Part shown: one piece after another, positions 26,341 through 34,804 of the stretch
Layout of the letters: each line of letters begins with the position of its first letter
Position numbering within the stretch: the first letter of the stretch is position 1
NCBI RefSeq assembly: GCF_030271255.1
Contig: NZ_JASJOM010000006.1
Location: forward strand, 248,001 to 312,000
Length of the DNA stretch: 64,000 nucleotides
Source of the DNA: Peribacillus folii
Lineage (GTDB): Bacteria > Bacillota > Bacilli > Bacillales > DSM-1321
Direction of reading: 5' to 3'
The notes under the pieces: generated by a model
The model's database searches: none
The model's input: the letters and a program-made list of their open reading frames with translations, nothing else
Told to the model about the DNA's origin: nothing
Position numbers and translations under genes: made by a program

Positions 26341-27858
26341 TTAAATGCCGAAAGGATTTAAAGGACGGCTTCCATGATAGGAAATGATGCTTTTCGTCTC
26401 TGTATAAAGATCCAGTGTTTCAATGCATAGCTCGCGTCCGAATCCTGATTGTTTATATCCTCCAAAAGGGGTGCCAGGAAAAGCGGAGAATGGGCAGTTC
26501 ACCATGACGATTCCCGCTTCGATTTGATTGGCCACTCGGGTCGCACGTCCTCCATCCTTTGTCCAAAGCGCTGAACCTAAACCAAACTCTGTATCATTCG
26601 CGAGCCTGATGGCTTCCTTTTCATCCTTGAATTTCATAATGACGACCACGGGACCGAATATTTCCTCTTTCACTACATTCATATCATGATTGACATTGGC
26701 AATGACCGTCGGCTCAAACCAGTAGCCTCCTTCAAAGCCTTCAATGACCGCCTGCTTTCCGCCGGTTAGGATATCAGCACCATCCGAAATGGCCGATTGC
26801 ACATAATTATTGATGACATCCAATTGGCCTTGATCTATGATTGCCCCGACATGCGTTTCTTTATCTAGTGGATTGCCCAGTTTCAGTTTTTTCGTTTTTT
26901 CCACGAACTTGGCAACGAATTCATCATAAATGTCTTCATGTACATATAGACGCGATCTCGCTTCGCAAGATTGTCCGGTATTGTAGAAAATGCCATATAG
27001 GGAGCCATCAATAGCTGCTTCAAGGTCGGCATCTTCAAAAACGATATTAGGAGATTTTCCGCCAAGCTCCAAGGTTACCCTCTTTAATGTTTGGGAGGCT
27101 TTACCCATGAGGTCCCTGCCAATTGGCGTAGAACCCGTGAAGGCGACCTTGTTCACATTAGGATGCTCGACTAGGTAATTCCCTACGTCCGCTCCAGGAC
27201 CTGGGATGATATTGACCACTCCGGACGGAACACCCGCTTCCAAACAGATTTCCCCTAAGACGATGGCAGTCAGCGGCGTTAAGGAAGCCGGCTTCACGAT
27301 TACCGAGCAGCCAACTGCAATCGCAGGGGCAATTTTCCAAGCTGCCATCATCATCGGATAATTCCAAGGAATGATTTGGGCACAAACACCGACTGGCTCT
27401 TTCTCCGTATAGTTATGGAATTGGCCAGGAACATTATTGACAGATCCGCGGTGCGCAACTAAAGCACCTGCATAAAATTCGAAATCCTCTATCGCCTGCA
27501 TAACTTGCCCCTGTGCTGCCGAGATGGATTTTCCGCTGTTCAACACTTCCAATTCAACCAACTCATTGAAGCGGGAACGCATGATTGCTGCAATTTTGTT
27601 CAACACACGGGACCGCTTATTAATCGGGGTTTTCTTCCATTTTCCTCTATCGAACGCATCACGTGCAGCTTGAACCGCCTTTTCCGCATCTTCCCTTGTC
27701 GCTTTTGCCACCTTGGCGATGACCTCCCCAGTGGCTGGATTGCACGCATCAATCGTCGATCCGTTAGAGCTTTCCACTCTTTCCCCATTAATGATCAGGT
27801 GGTAATAATCACGTTTCGTTTCCGCTTTTTCAAATGCCGCCTCTTGAACTTTAACCAT
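26341..27858 (-). CDS. Stand-alone aldehyde dehydrogenase of the paa cluster
   Basis: 505 aa NAD(P)-dependent aldehyde dehydrogenase. Key sites are IIPWNYPMMMAAWK, GSTPIG, LELGGKSP (general-base Glu) and NTGQSCEARS (catalytic Cys). It looks like betaine-aldehyde/DhaS-type enzymes and lacks the C-terminal MaoC-like hydrolase domain of PaaZ. In this cluster it most likely oxidises the highly reactive ring-opened semialdehyde (3-oxo-5,6-dehydrosuberyl-CoA semialdehyde), the role of the PaaZ dehydrogenase half. GAAGGAG precedes ATG 27858. Confidence 0.88.
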   Translation of the reverse strand: MVKVQEAAFEKAETKRDYYHLIINGERVESSNGSTIDACNPATGEVIAKVAKATREDAEKAVQAARDAFDRGKWKKTPINKRSRVLNKIAAIMRSRFNELVELEVLNSGKSISAAQGQVMQAIEDFEFYAGALVAHRGSVNNVPGQFHNYTEKEPVGVCAQIIPWNYPMMMAAWKIAPAIAVGCSVIVKPASLTPLTAIVLGEICLEAGVPSGVVNIIPGPGADVGNYLVEHPNVNKVAFTGSTPIGRDLMGKASQTLKRVTLELGGKSPNIVFEDADLEAAIDGSLYGIFYNTGQSCEARSRLYVHEDIYDEFVAKFVEKTKKLKLGNPLDKETHVGAIIDQGQLDVINNYVQSAISDGADILTGGKQAVIEGFEGGYWFEPTVIANVNHDMNVVKEEIFGPVVVIMKFKDEKEAIRLANDTEFGLGSALWTKDGGRATRVANQIEAGIVMVNCPFSAFPGTPFGGYKQSGFGRELCIETLDLYTETKSIISYHGSRPLNPFGI

Positions 27859-27881
27859 GTAACCCCACTCCTTCTTTCATT

Positions 27882-28655
27882 TTATTTTCCTATGAACCGA
27901 GCTTTCCTTTTTTCCATGAAAGCTGCCACACCCTCAGCAAAGTCCTGCGTCAAACCGGCGATTCGCTGGCCTTCTGCTTCTTCGGTTAAGTATTCATCCA
28001 ATGAAAGATGATAGGTTGCCTCTAAGTATCTTTTAATCAAGCCGATGGCTTTCGTCGGTTTGACTGCAATATTTTCTGCAAAGGCTTTCAGCTGTTGGCT
28101 CCATTCATCCACGCTGATCACTTTTGTTGCAAGCCCGATGGCTTTTGCCTCGGATGCCGAGACCTTATCACCCAATAAGGATAGTTCCAAGGCTTTCGCA
28201 TGCCCAACGATTCGGGTGAGGTAATATAGATTGCCTGAATCAGGTATCAAGCCGATGTTGACAAAAGCATTCACAAAACTGGCATTTTCGGAAACTAGCC
28301 GGAAATCGCATGCCAGAGCCAGGCTGAAGCCCGCTCCGGCTGCCACACCGTTTACTGCTGCTATGATAGGTTTATCGCAGCTCGCCAGTTGCTGCATCAT
28401 CGGGCCGTAATCTTCACGCAGCACTTGACCTAGATGCTTGCTTTCATCCACTTCCGATAAATCTTGTCCCGAGCAAAATGCCCTGCCTTCCCCGGTGATG
28501 ATAATTGCGCGCACATCATCAGAACCAGCAGATGCTTTGATCGCTTTCTGTATTTCCCTATTCATTTGGGAAGTGAAGGCATTAAGTTTACCTGGACGGT
28601 TCAAAGTAAGCCACGCCACGCCATCTTCAACCCTATATGTGATCGTTTCGTACAT
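27882..28655 (-). CDS. paaG: 1,2-epoxyphenylacetyl-CoA isomerase PaaG
   Basis: 257 aa crotonase-fold isomerase that turns the ring epoxide into oxepin-CoA and later shifts a double bond. It matches E. coli PaaG closely: FCSGQDLS, AAVNGVAAGAGFSLAL and IGLIPDSG. The Asp of PDSG is PaaG's catalytic residue, where hydratases have Glu/Gly. AAGGAG before ATG 28655 fixes the start; 18 upstream codons overlap the previous gene and are rejected. It follows paaF by 10 bases. Confidence 0.9.
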   Translation of the reverse strand: MYETITYRVEDGVAWLTLNRPGKLNAFTSQMNREIQKAIKASAGSDDVRAIIITGEGRAFCSGQDLSEVDESKHLGQVLREDYGPMMQQLASCDKPIIAAVNGVAAGAGFSLALACDFRLVSENASFVNAFVNIGLIPDSGNLYYLTRIVGHAKALELSLLGDKVSASEAKAIGLATKVISVDEWSQQLKAFAENIAVKPTKAIGLIKRYLEATYHLSLDEYLTEEAEGQRIAGLTQDFAEGVAAFMEKRKARFIGK

Positions 28656-28665
28656 AGAGCACTCC

Positions 28666-29442
28666 TTATCCGCCAGTGAATTTAGGCTTTCTTTTTTCAA
28701 CAAACGCACTCATTCCTTCTTTTTGATCCGTTGAGGCAAAAAGAAGGTAGAAGTTCTTCCTTTCAAACTGCATCCCTTCATATAAGGAATAGTCCACGGC
28801 TTTATTGACGGACTCCTTAATCAGCCTAACCGCGAGCGGAGGCTGCTTCGCAATTTTTCCGGCAAATTCCACCGCTTCTTCCATTAACAATTCCGGTGCG
28901 ACGATTTTATTGATGAAACCATAATGCAGGGCTGACTTTGCATGGATCCTTTCTGCCGTCAATATCCATTCAAGCGCTTTTGTTTTGCCGACCAATTTCG
29001 TCAATCTCTGCGTTCCTCCTGCACCAGGCATGACTCCTAGCGTTACTTCCGGAAAGGAAAATTGTGTATCACTTGCAGCAATCAAGAAATCACAGGCTAA
29101 AGCAAGCTCGAAGCCACCACCGAATACAAAGCTTTTCACAGACCCGATTATTGGTTTCCTGACTAAACTGATTCGATCCCAATCGGCAAATTGATTCGTT
29201 AGCTCCAAAGTGATTGGGCTGTCATTCACCATCTCGTCAATATCGGCTCCGGCAGAAAATGCCTTTCCATTGCCTGTCAGCAATATCACCTTCACATCGG
29301 GATTGATGTCGAATGCTTCCATCGTCGAAACGACTTCACTGATCATCTTCCTGTTCAGGGCATTCAATTGCTTTGGCCTGTTCAGGAAGATGAATCCAAT
29401 GCCATCCTTGATCGACGTCTCGATGAATTGAGACGCATTCAT
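28666..29442 (-). CDS. paaF: Enoyl-CoA hydratase PaaF-like
   Basis: 258 aa crotonase with AFSAGADIDEM and FPEVTLGVMPGAGGTQRL, the glutamate-bearing hydratase pattern. It is expected to hydrate 2,3-dehydroadipyl-CoA. The start ATG overlaps the stop of the EthD-like gene by 4 bases. The choice of PaaF for this gene rather than the homologue at 23346 is by position and is not certain. Confidence 0.85.
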   Translation of the reverse strand: MNASQFIETSIKDGIGFIFLNRPKQLNALNRKMISEVVSTMEAFDINPDVKVILLTGNGKAFSAGADIDEMVNDSPITLELTNQFADWDRISLVRKPIIGSVKSFVFGGGFELALACDFLIAASDTQFSFPEVTLGVMPGAGGTQRLTKLVGKTKALEWILTAERIHAKSALHYGFINKIVAPELLMEEAVEFAGKIAKQPPLAVRLIKESVNKAVDYSLYEGMQFERKNFYLLFASTDQKEGMSAFVEKRKPKFTGG

Positions 29443-29744
29443 TTCACTTCTTCACCGATCATCATCGTTACCAGCTTCCCTGCAAAGCCCATCAAATCTT
29501 TCCCAGACGCTTTCCCTTCCGGCGAGCGCATTCCTTGTTGGAGAGCATCATGATCTTCATAATACATTTCACATAGAATGTGATATTCAGAGTCTTTGCC
29601 CATCGGTGTCCCTACTATTTTGGTAACCTCCATTTTTTGAAGCCCAGGGATCTTCCCGGTTAACGGACCATGGACATTGAAGTAGTGCTCGTCGAATTCT
29701 TCCTTGTTTTCAGGTTGTTTATAAAGGGCGATTAGTTTTACCAT
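29439..29744 (-). CDS. EthD-family small protein in the paa operon
   Basis: 101 aa ferredoxin-like alpha/beta barrel with LIALYKQPE at the start and the EthD signature HYFNVHGPLTGKIPGL. EthD-type proteins accompany several oxygenase systems, with no settled catalytic role. It stands exactly between paaD and paaF, where the reductase gene paaE normally lies, and overlaps paaF by 4 bases. It is far too small to be a reductase and carries no FAD or iron-sulfur motif. Confidence 0.85.
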   Translation of the reverse strand: MVKLIALYKQPENKEEFDEHYFNVHGPLTGKIPGLQKMEVTKIVGTPMGKDSEYHILCEMYYEDHDALQQGMRSPEGKASGKDLMGFAGKLVTMMIGEEVK

Positions 29745-29763
29745 TTTAGAAAACCTCCATATA

Positions 29764-30261
29764 TTAGATCATTTTTATCATTGGTTTCATTGCTTCGAAC
29801 GGATTTTTACATGCTTTGCAATATAAGATGCTGCGACAAGCCGTGGGGCCGAATATATTCTCCATCGTGACAAATGTTGATTCACAATAAGGGCAATCGA
29901 TATGCCATGACCCATCTTTTTTCATTTGCTTGGGAGGGGGGGATATCCCGAATGCCTTCAATCCAGCTTTCCCCTTTTCTGTAATCCGATCTGACGTCCA
30001 GGAAGGTGCGCGCAAAAATTCAACACTTACATTCCTCACGATGGGATGCTGTTTTAAAGCCCTTTCTACATTTTTCTGAATGATTGACAATGCCGGGCAT
30101 CCTAAAAAGGTGGGCAGCATTTGCACCGTTACGTCCGGACCCGTAACCGTCACGTCTTCAACCATCCCTAAATCCAGAATGCTCACTGTATCGATTTCGG
30201 GATCTTTTACGTCTTCCAGAAGCTTATATATTTCATCTGCATTTATCAGTACGGTCGACAT
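29764..30261 (-). CDS. paaD: Phenylacetyl-CoA epoxidase maturation protein PaaD
   Basis: 165 aa. The N-terminal MIP18/DUF59 domain (residues 8-100, VKDPEIDTVSILDLGMVE) is followed by a four-cysteine zinc ribbon (CPYC and CKAC) near the C-terminus. PaaD is thought to help assemble iron-sulfur or metal centres of the epoxidase system. That it survives without an adjacent PaaE is notable, since the iron-sulfur client is usually PaaE. It lies 27 bases after paaC. Confidence 0.92.
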   Translation of the reverse strand: MSTVLINADEIYKLLEDVKDPEIDTVSILDLGMVEDVTVTGPDVTVQMLPTFLGCPALSIIQKNVERALKQHPIVRNVSVEFLRAPSWTSDRITEKGKAGLKAFGISPPPKQMKKDGSWHIDCPYCESTFVTMENIFGPTACRSILYCKACKNPFEAMKPMIKMI

Positions 30262-30288
30262 GATACCCCTCCCCCCGTTTCTTCCATT

Positions 30289-31089
30289 TCACCATGAAGC
30301 AGCTTTATCGGATGCATACACTTCGCTTAATGTGTCAAGCGCCGTTTTTAAATCCTCCGTATGCACGCCGTTTCTTCCATCACCCTTTTCCATTCCAATT
30401 TCAAATGTGGTAGCTACGCCTACACTTTCGAAAATCGGGGTGACGGCATCGATCCATTTCTTTTGTATGGCAGCTTCACCCTCTATCAAGCCTTGCTCCA
30501 CCATTTCTTCTCCGAATTGCCCGAGTGAAAATATTCCAGCGAAATCCGGTAAGGTTTTCTCAATTGCTGTTTTCATTCTCGAAACCGCTTCCTTGTGCCC
30601 GGAACCAAGCAATTGGACGAACCATACTTTCCAGTGCATCAAATGGTAGTAAAGCTCCATCTGTACCTTTTGTGCCACTTCAGCAAGCGGTGCATATGAG
30701 CTGGATTGCAGCGATTGAATCCTGATCGCTTTGGCCTGGGTGTAAAAATAATTCCGTACCACCGCAAAGGCCCAGTCATAATCCGGATCTTTCATATAAT
30801 GTCCGGGGCCATTGGCAGCTTCAAGAATGATGGCATTGCGTCTTTCATGGGCCTGACGGTCATGGGCAAGCCAATCTGCCGTTCCCTCACCGATTTCTTC
30901 CAATAATTTGTAATATATTACGGCATGCCCCATCGTATCTTGGGCTATCGAGGAGGAAGCAACATCTTCCTCGATATGAGGGGCAAGACCCAGCCATTCG
31001 GACCCCCGATATGCATGGATGAAATCATCATCTGCCAATTGAAGCAGTAATTCCTTGATTGCCAAGTTCTTCAATGATTCATTCTCCAT
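30289..31089 (-). CDS. paaC: Phenylacetyl-CoA epoxidase structural subunit PaaC
   Basis: 266 aa ferritin-like helical bundle. It is the non-catalytic partner of PaaA in the (AC)2 core that epoxidises phenylacetyl-CoA. Typical segments are SEWLGLAPHIEEDVA and AQDTMGHA. It overlaps the end of paaB by 11 bases, and GGAG precedes its ATG. Confidence 0.92.
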   Translation of the reverse strand: MENESLKNLAIKELLLQLADDDFIHAYRGSEWLGLAPHIEEDVASSSIAQDTMGHAVIYYKLLEEIGEGTADWLAHDRQAHERRNAIILEAANGPGHYMKDPDYDWAFAVVRNYFYTQAKAIRIQSLQSSSYAPLAEVAQKVQMELYYHLMHWKVWFVQLLGSGHKEAVSRMKTAIEKTLPDFAGIFSLGQFGEEMVEQGLIEGEAAIQKKWIDAVTPIFESVGVATTFEIGMEKGDGRNGVHTEDLKTALDTLSEVYASDKAASW

Positions 31090-31438
31090 TTTTCACTCCT
31101 CCCGCCCAAGACATTATTTCTTTTTCGTCGAGCATATCCTGCTCATACTTCCGCCATTTTTTCTTTAAGTATCCATATCCCTTTGTGGTCCTGTAATCTT
31201 TGTTGTCCATACGCTGAAGCGTTTTCTTTTCATCCGCCGTCATTTTCCGTATGTTCTGTCTTTTGACGATCCAAATATCATCAACTGCTTCGCGTCTCAT
31301 GAAATTCTCTTGTGCCATCATGATGGCAATATCCTCATTTGGGGCCAGCAGGCTATAATGATATTGGACCGGAGCGGATTTTGTTTTACGGCTAAATACT
31401 TCAAATTCCTCAAAGTAAGCTTCTTGTCTAGGTTCCAT
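31079..31438 (-). CDS. paaB: Phenylacetyl-CoA epoxidase bridging subunit PaaB
   Basis: 119 aa from ATG 31438, which has GGGAGG 8 bases upstream; an upstream extension into paaA is rejected. The protein starts EAYFEEFEVFSRK and has HYSLLAPNEDIA, both typical of PaaB, the small subunit that bridges PaaA-PaaC modules. Confidence 0.92.
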   Translation of the reverse strand: MEPRQEAYFEEFEVFSRKTKSAPVQYHYSLLAPNEDIAIMMAQENFMRREAVDDIWIVKRQNIRKMTADEKKTLQRMDNKDYRTTKGYGYLKKKWRKYEQDMLDEKEIMSWAGGVKNGE

Positions 31439-31452
31439 TCCTACCGCCTCCC

Positions 31453-32409
31453 TTAAATGACCTTTGGAGCCAAGGCTTCCCTTACCCATTTATTATTTTC
31501 ATAGGAAATTCTTCGGAGCTTCAATCGATCCTGCGAGCGAGGTCCTTCATTCCTTGCCAGCACCTTCAATTTGCTCCAATCAGGCTGCTGGTAAATCCAG
31601 GTTTTTGATTCTTCATCAAATCGAAGGGTTTCATCCGGGATGGTATATCCGAGCGAAAGGATTCGCTTCACATATTTGGAAAAGAAGGCCTGACGAAGCT
31701 CCTCGTTCGTACTCGTTCTGATTTTGTACCTGATCGTTACATCCTGTTTGGATGAGCCCACCTCCTTCTTGCTGGGGGGCCCAAAGAATAGCAACAATGA
31801 TTCCCACCAATAATCGATCGAGTCTTGAACCAATTTTCTTTGTTCTTTCGTGCCCTCGGCCAAAGCCATGATGATCGCCTCCCCATGTTGGGCATGAAAA
31901 ACTTCTTCGGCACAAATCCGGTGTAATGCGCGGGAATACGGTCCGTATGAAGCGCCTAGCATGTTCGTTTGGGAAATGATCGCCGCCCCATCAACGAGCC
32001 AGCCGATCAATCCAGCATCACCCCATGTCTTGGCCTCCATATGGAAGACGTTATGGAACTTGAGATCTCCATTGAACAAATCCTGCATAAGATCCTCCCG
32101 TTTTTTGGCAAACGGCCTCAGCAAATCCTCGACGACACGAAGCAATAATTGTCCATGACCCATCTCATCCTGCACCTTAGCCATGATTCCAAGTTTCCTA
32201 TTTAATGTCGGAGCTTTGGGCACCCATTCCTTTTCTGGAAGTGCGCCCATGATTTCACTGATGCCATGCATGGAAATCAACTTGATGAGAGTCCCTCGAT
32301 AATCTTCAGGCATCCAATCATCAGCTTCTATCTTTTCCCCAGCATCGATTCTGGCAATGAAATGTTTCAGCTTCTCTTGCTCAGCCATCTCATTTAAAAG
32401 AACGTTCAT
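31453..32409 (-). CDS. paaA: Phenylacetyl-CoA epoxidase catalytic subunit PaaA
   Basis: 318 aa di-iron oxygenase subunit. The ligand motifs are DEMGH (in KVQDEMGHGQ) and EEVFHAQHGE. It inserts one oxygen atom into the ring of phenylacetyl-CoA. The start is ATG 32409, 6 bases after AGAGGTG; GTG 32418 would place the site inside the gene. It is the first gene of the long paa operon and has a clear inverted repeat just upstream. Confidence 0.93.
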   Translation of the reverse strand: MNVLLNEMAEQEKLKHFIARIDAGEKIEADDWMPEDYRGTLIKLISMHGISEIMGALPEKEWVPKAPTLNRKLGIMAKVQDEMGHGQLLLRVVEDLLRPFAKKREDLMQDLFNGDLKFHNVFHMEAKTWGDAGLIGWLVDGAAIISQTNMLGASYGPYSRALHRICAEEVFHAQHGEAIIMALAEGTKEQRKLVQDSIDYWWESLLLFFGPPSKKEVGSSKQDVTIRYKIRTSTNEELRQAFFSKYVKRILSLGYTIPDETLRFDEESKTWIYQQPDWSKLKVLARNEGPRSQDRLKLRRISYENNKWVREALAPKVI

Positions 32410-32437
32410 CAGAAACACCTCTTATCGACTAATTAAT

Positions 32438-32458
32438 ATAACGTATAATTAACGTTAT
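32438..32458. promoter_or_regulatory. Candidate operator upstream of paaA
   Basis: The perfect inverted repeat ATAACGT-N7-ACGTTAT (32438-32444 and 32452-32458) lies 29 bases before the paaA start. A related, wider repeat lies before paaK. PaaX is the obvious candidate to bind, but its Gram-positive box is not known to me. Confidence 0.45.
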
Positions 32459-32500
32459 TATATTTTATTGTTATATCAAATGCAAGACTATTCGGTCTTT

Positions 32501-32764
32501 TTAAAGATAAAGGTAATTGCCGGAAGGATTAACTTTATACAAATTCGGCTTAAACGGAGCCTTATCCACTTTGAACGAGTTCGTTGGAAAGTCTTACAGC
32601 GCATCATCCAAGTCATTCGATAAATCATTGACCCCGGGCGATCGCCAATAATCGCCCCATCATCCAATCGGAATCACCTTAACGGCTCCTACAGTATCAT
32701 ATTATTTAGACTTCCAATCGTCCTTTTCCGAAGTATAAGGTCCAAAGCGACCGCCGCCAATCAT
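32501..32764 (-). pseudogene. Small decayed gene with three in-frame stops
   Basis: An 88-codon minus-strand frame starts at ATG 32764, with GGAG just upstream, and reads as plausible protein (MIGGGRFGPYT at the start, then VGAVKVIPIG, SPGVNDLSNDLDDAL and FPTNSFKVDKAPFKPNLYKV). It is broken by stops at codons 21 (TAA), 35 (TGA) and 57 (TAA). Each stop is one transition away from CAA (Gln) or TGG (Trp)/CGA (Arg), as expected of a silent gene. I cannot name the family. It sits directly after the paaK stop. Confidence 0.5.
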
Positions 32765-32787
32765 GTAGCTCCAACAGCATTTACCGG

Positions 32788-34116
32788 TCATATACTAAGA
32801 ATTTCACCCTTGCGTTTATCAACAACACGAATCGCTTTTCCTTCGGACCGGGGAATGCTTTTCGGGGTATTAACAACGATATCCATCGTTACAAGACATG
32901 TCGATTTCATTTGCTGCTGCAGTCTTTTCCTTAATTCCCCTACTTTTTCGTGAGCTAAATTTTCGTCAATCCTCTTATAGAAACCGCTTTCAATTTCAAT
33001 GTGCAGCTCAACGCTGTCCATTAGGCCCCTCTTCACCAGGTGGATCTGATAATGAGGGACGATTCCTTCCATTTTGAGTAACACACGCTCGATTTCAGAC
33101 GGAAATACATTTACTCCTCTTACTATGATCATATCATCGGTCCTGCCCTTAACGCGGGACATCCTTGTGGTGGTCCGCCCGCATACGCACTTTTCACGAG
33201 TAATGGAAGCGATATCCCCAGTACGATAGCGAATGATCGGAAGTGCTTCCTTCGTAAGGCTTGTAAAGACAAGTTCCCCGTCCTCGCCTTCCTCTACATG
33301 TTCAAGGGTATCGGGATTAATGACTTCAACAAGGAAATGGTCTTCTGCAATATGAAGCCCATTCTGCGCTTCATGACATTCAATCGCCACTCCTGGCCCC
33401 ATGATTTCACTAAGTCCGTAAATATCAACCGCCTTCAACTTCAATTTCTTCTCAAGTGTCGCTCTCATTTCCTCTGACCATGGCTCAGCTCCGAATATTC
33501 CATATTCAAGCCCATTATCAGCGGGATCTATCCCGATCTCTTCCATTTTATCAGCAATATTCAAGATATAAGATGGTGTTCCGCAGATGCCCCTAGGCTT
33601 GAAATCATTGATGATCGTAATTTGACGATCGGTATTCCCCCCAGAAATGGGCACAGTGGCGACTCCTAATTTCTCTGCCCCGCAATGTAGGCCAAGTCCG
33701 CCTGTGAACAACCCGTAACCATAGGCGTTATGGAAAATATCCGACTCCCTCCCGCCGGCAGCTACAATCCCGCGCGCGACGATCGTTGCCCAATTTTCCA
33801 GATCGTTTTTCGTATACCCCACTACGGTAGGTTTCCCGCTCGTTCCGGATGAAGCATGAATCCTTATTACCTCTTCCATCGGGACGGCGAATAACCCGAA
33901 TGGATATTGATCACGGAGAGTCTGTTTTTTTGTAAATGGCAGCTTCGTCACATCCTGCAATGATTGAATATCTACAGGATCAAGGCCCACCTCTGAAAAT
34001 TTTTCTCTGTAATAAGGGACCTTTTCATTTACATAACTTATCGTTTTTTTCAGGCGCGCCAATTGCATACTTTCCATTTCGGCACGGGTAGCCGTTTCAA
34101 CTTCCGGATTATACAT
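32788..34116 (-). CDS. paaK: Phenylacetate-CoA ligase PaaK
   Basis: 442 aa adenylate-forming enzyme that activates phenylacetate with ATP and CoA, the first step of the pathway. The P-loop-like SSGTSGKPTVVGYT is near residue 91, with YGLSEIMGPG and the hinge region RTDDMIIVRGVNVFPSEIE later. GAGGGGG lies 10 bases before ATG 34116. It is transcribed separately from the paaA operon, with about 380 bases between them. Confidence 0.94.
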   Translation of the reverse strand: MYNPEVETATRAEMESMQLARLKKTISYVNEKVPYYREKFSEVGLDPVDIQSLQDVTKLPFTKKQTLRDQYPFGLFAVPMEEVIRIHASSGTSGKPTVVGYTKNDLENWATIVARGIVAAGGRESDIFHNAYGYGLFTGGLGLHCGAEKLGVATVPISGGNTDRQITIINDFKPRGICGTPSYILNIADKMEEIGIDPADNGLEYGIFGAEPWSEEMRATLEKKLKLKAVDIYGLSEIMGPGVAIECHEAQNGLHIAEDHFLVEVINPDTLEHVEEGEDGELVFTSLTKEALPIIRYRTGDIASITREKCVCGRTTTRMSRVKGRTDDMIIVRGVNVFPSEIERVLLKMEGIVPHYQIHLVKRGLMDSVELHIEIESGFYKRIDENLAHEKVGELRKRLQQQMKSTCLVTMDIVVNTPKSIPRSEGKAIRVVDKRKGEILSI

Positions 34117-34175
34117 GATTTCAAGTCCCCCTCTTTTTGCTCATTTACCAGATCATCTTTATTCATAACATTATT

Positions 34176-34200
34176 AATACGAAAAATAAATTATCGTTAT
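34176..34200. promoter_or_regulatory. Candidate operator upstream of paaK
   Basis: AATACGA (34176-34182) and TCGTTAT (34194-34200) form an imperfect inverted repeat. Its minus-strand half, ATAACGATAATT, resembles the paaA element (ATAACGTTAATT). The surrounding 34117-34350 is an AT-rich promoter region with no gene. Confidence 0.35.
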
Positions 34201-34354
34201 ACTTATTTTTAAGAGTAATACGCTATTTTCACCCTGTCAATGATATTATTTGAATTTAAAGAAAATTTAAATTTATCATGAACATAATTTCAGACTATAT
34301 TAAATTTACTATGATATATCAAATATACAACCAGTATTTTACAACATTCTATAC

Positions 34355-34388
34355 AAAAAAAGGCGGGATCCCGATCAGGAATCCCCCC
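34355..34388 (-). terminator. Terminator of the old puc transcript
   Basis: On the minus strand an 11-bp stem with one mismatch and one G-U (GGGGGGATTCC / GGGATCCCGCC) is followed by seven T's. It lies downstream of pucG and the allantoinase remnant. Nothing is recognised in 34389-34537. Confidence 0.75.
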
Positions 34389-34537
34389 ATATAATGAACT
34401 CTATTGCCCCGACCTTATTTACGAAGCCTATTTCCTAGGTACTCGTGCTTTGCTAAAAAAGGAACGGCCTATTTATATGCGTTGCTAATGTTTCGAACAC
34501 ACTTCAAAAAAATATATGTATGACAAGATCTCTCAGC

Positions 34538-34780
34538 TCATAAGGGCATCGTGGAAGGCCGGAAAAAACCTATCGAATTTCCCTGCACCATTCCTCTTAA
34601 TCCAAAGTCTATAACCGACTTCAGCTCACCGAGCCTGACCTTTTCAAGGAAAGCCTTTCGCTCGACCGTTGAAGGAATTACATTCAACGAGATATCGAAA
34701 TATGTGGTGCAGCCTCCCCGCCGACATCAGTGCAACCCAGTTTCAAAGCACTGAACTAGTCAGGTTAACTGAAGATGCAC
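34538..34780 (-). pseudogene. Remnant of an allantoinase gene (pucH/allB)
   Basis: One minus-strand frame from about 34760 to 34538 reads FETG, then GGCTTYFDISLNVIPSTVE, KAFLEKVRLGELKSV and IDFGLRGMV. This follows the intact allantoinases of this window (for example AGGVTTYFDMPLNSTPPTT and later WGGLV). The frame has internal stops upstream of this block, and both ends of the gene (the first metal HxH region and everything after about residue 150) are missing. It lies just after pucG, as an ancestral puc gene order would allow. Confidence 0.65.
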
Positions 34781-34804
34781 CAGGACATAAATTACTTAAA
34801 GAGA

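Noticed and set aside
34551-34754. Plus-strand open frame of 67 codons
   Set aside because: It is antisense to the allantoinase remnant, which explains the coding-like composition better. No ribosome site.
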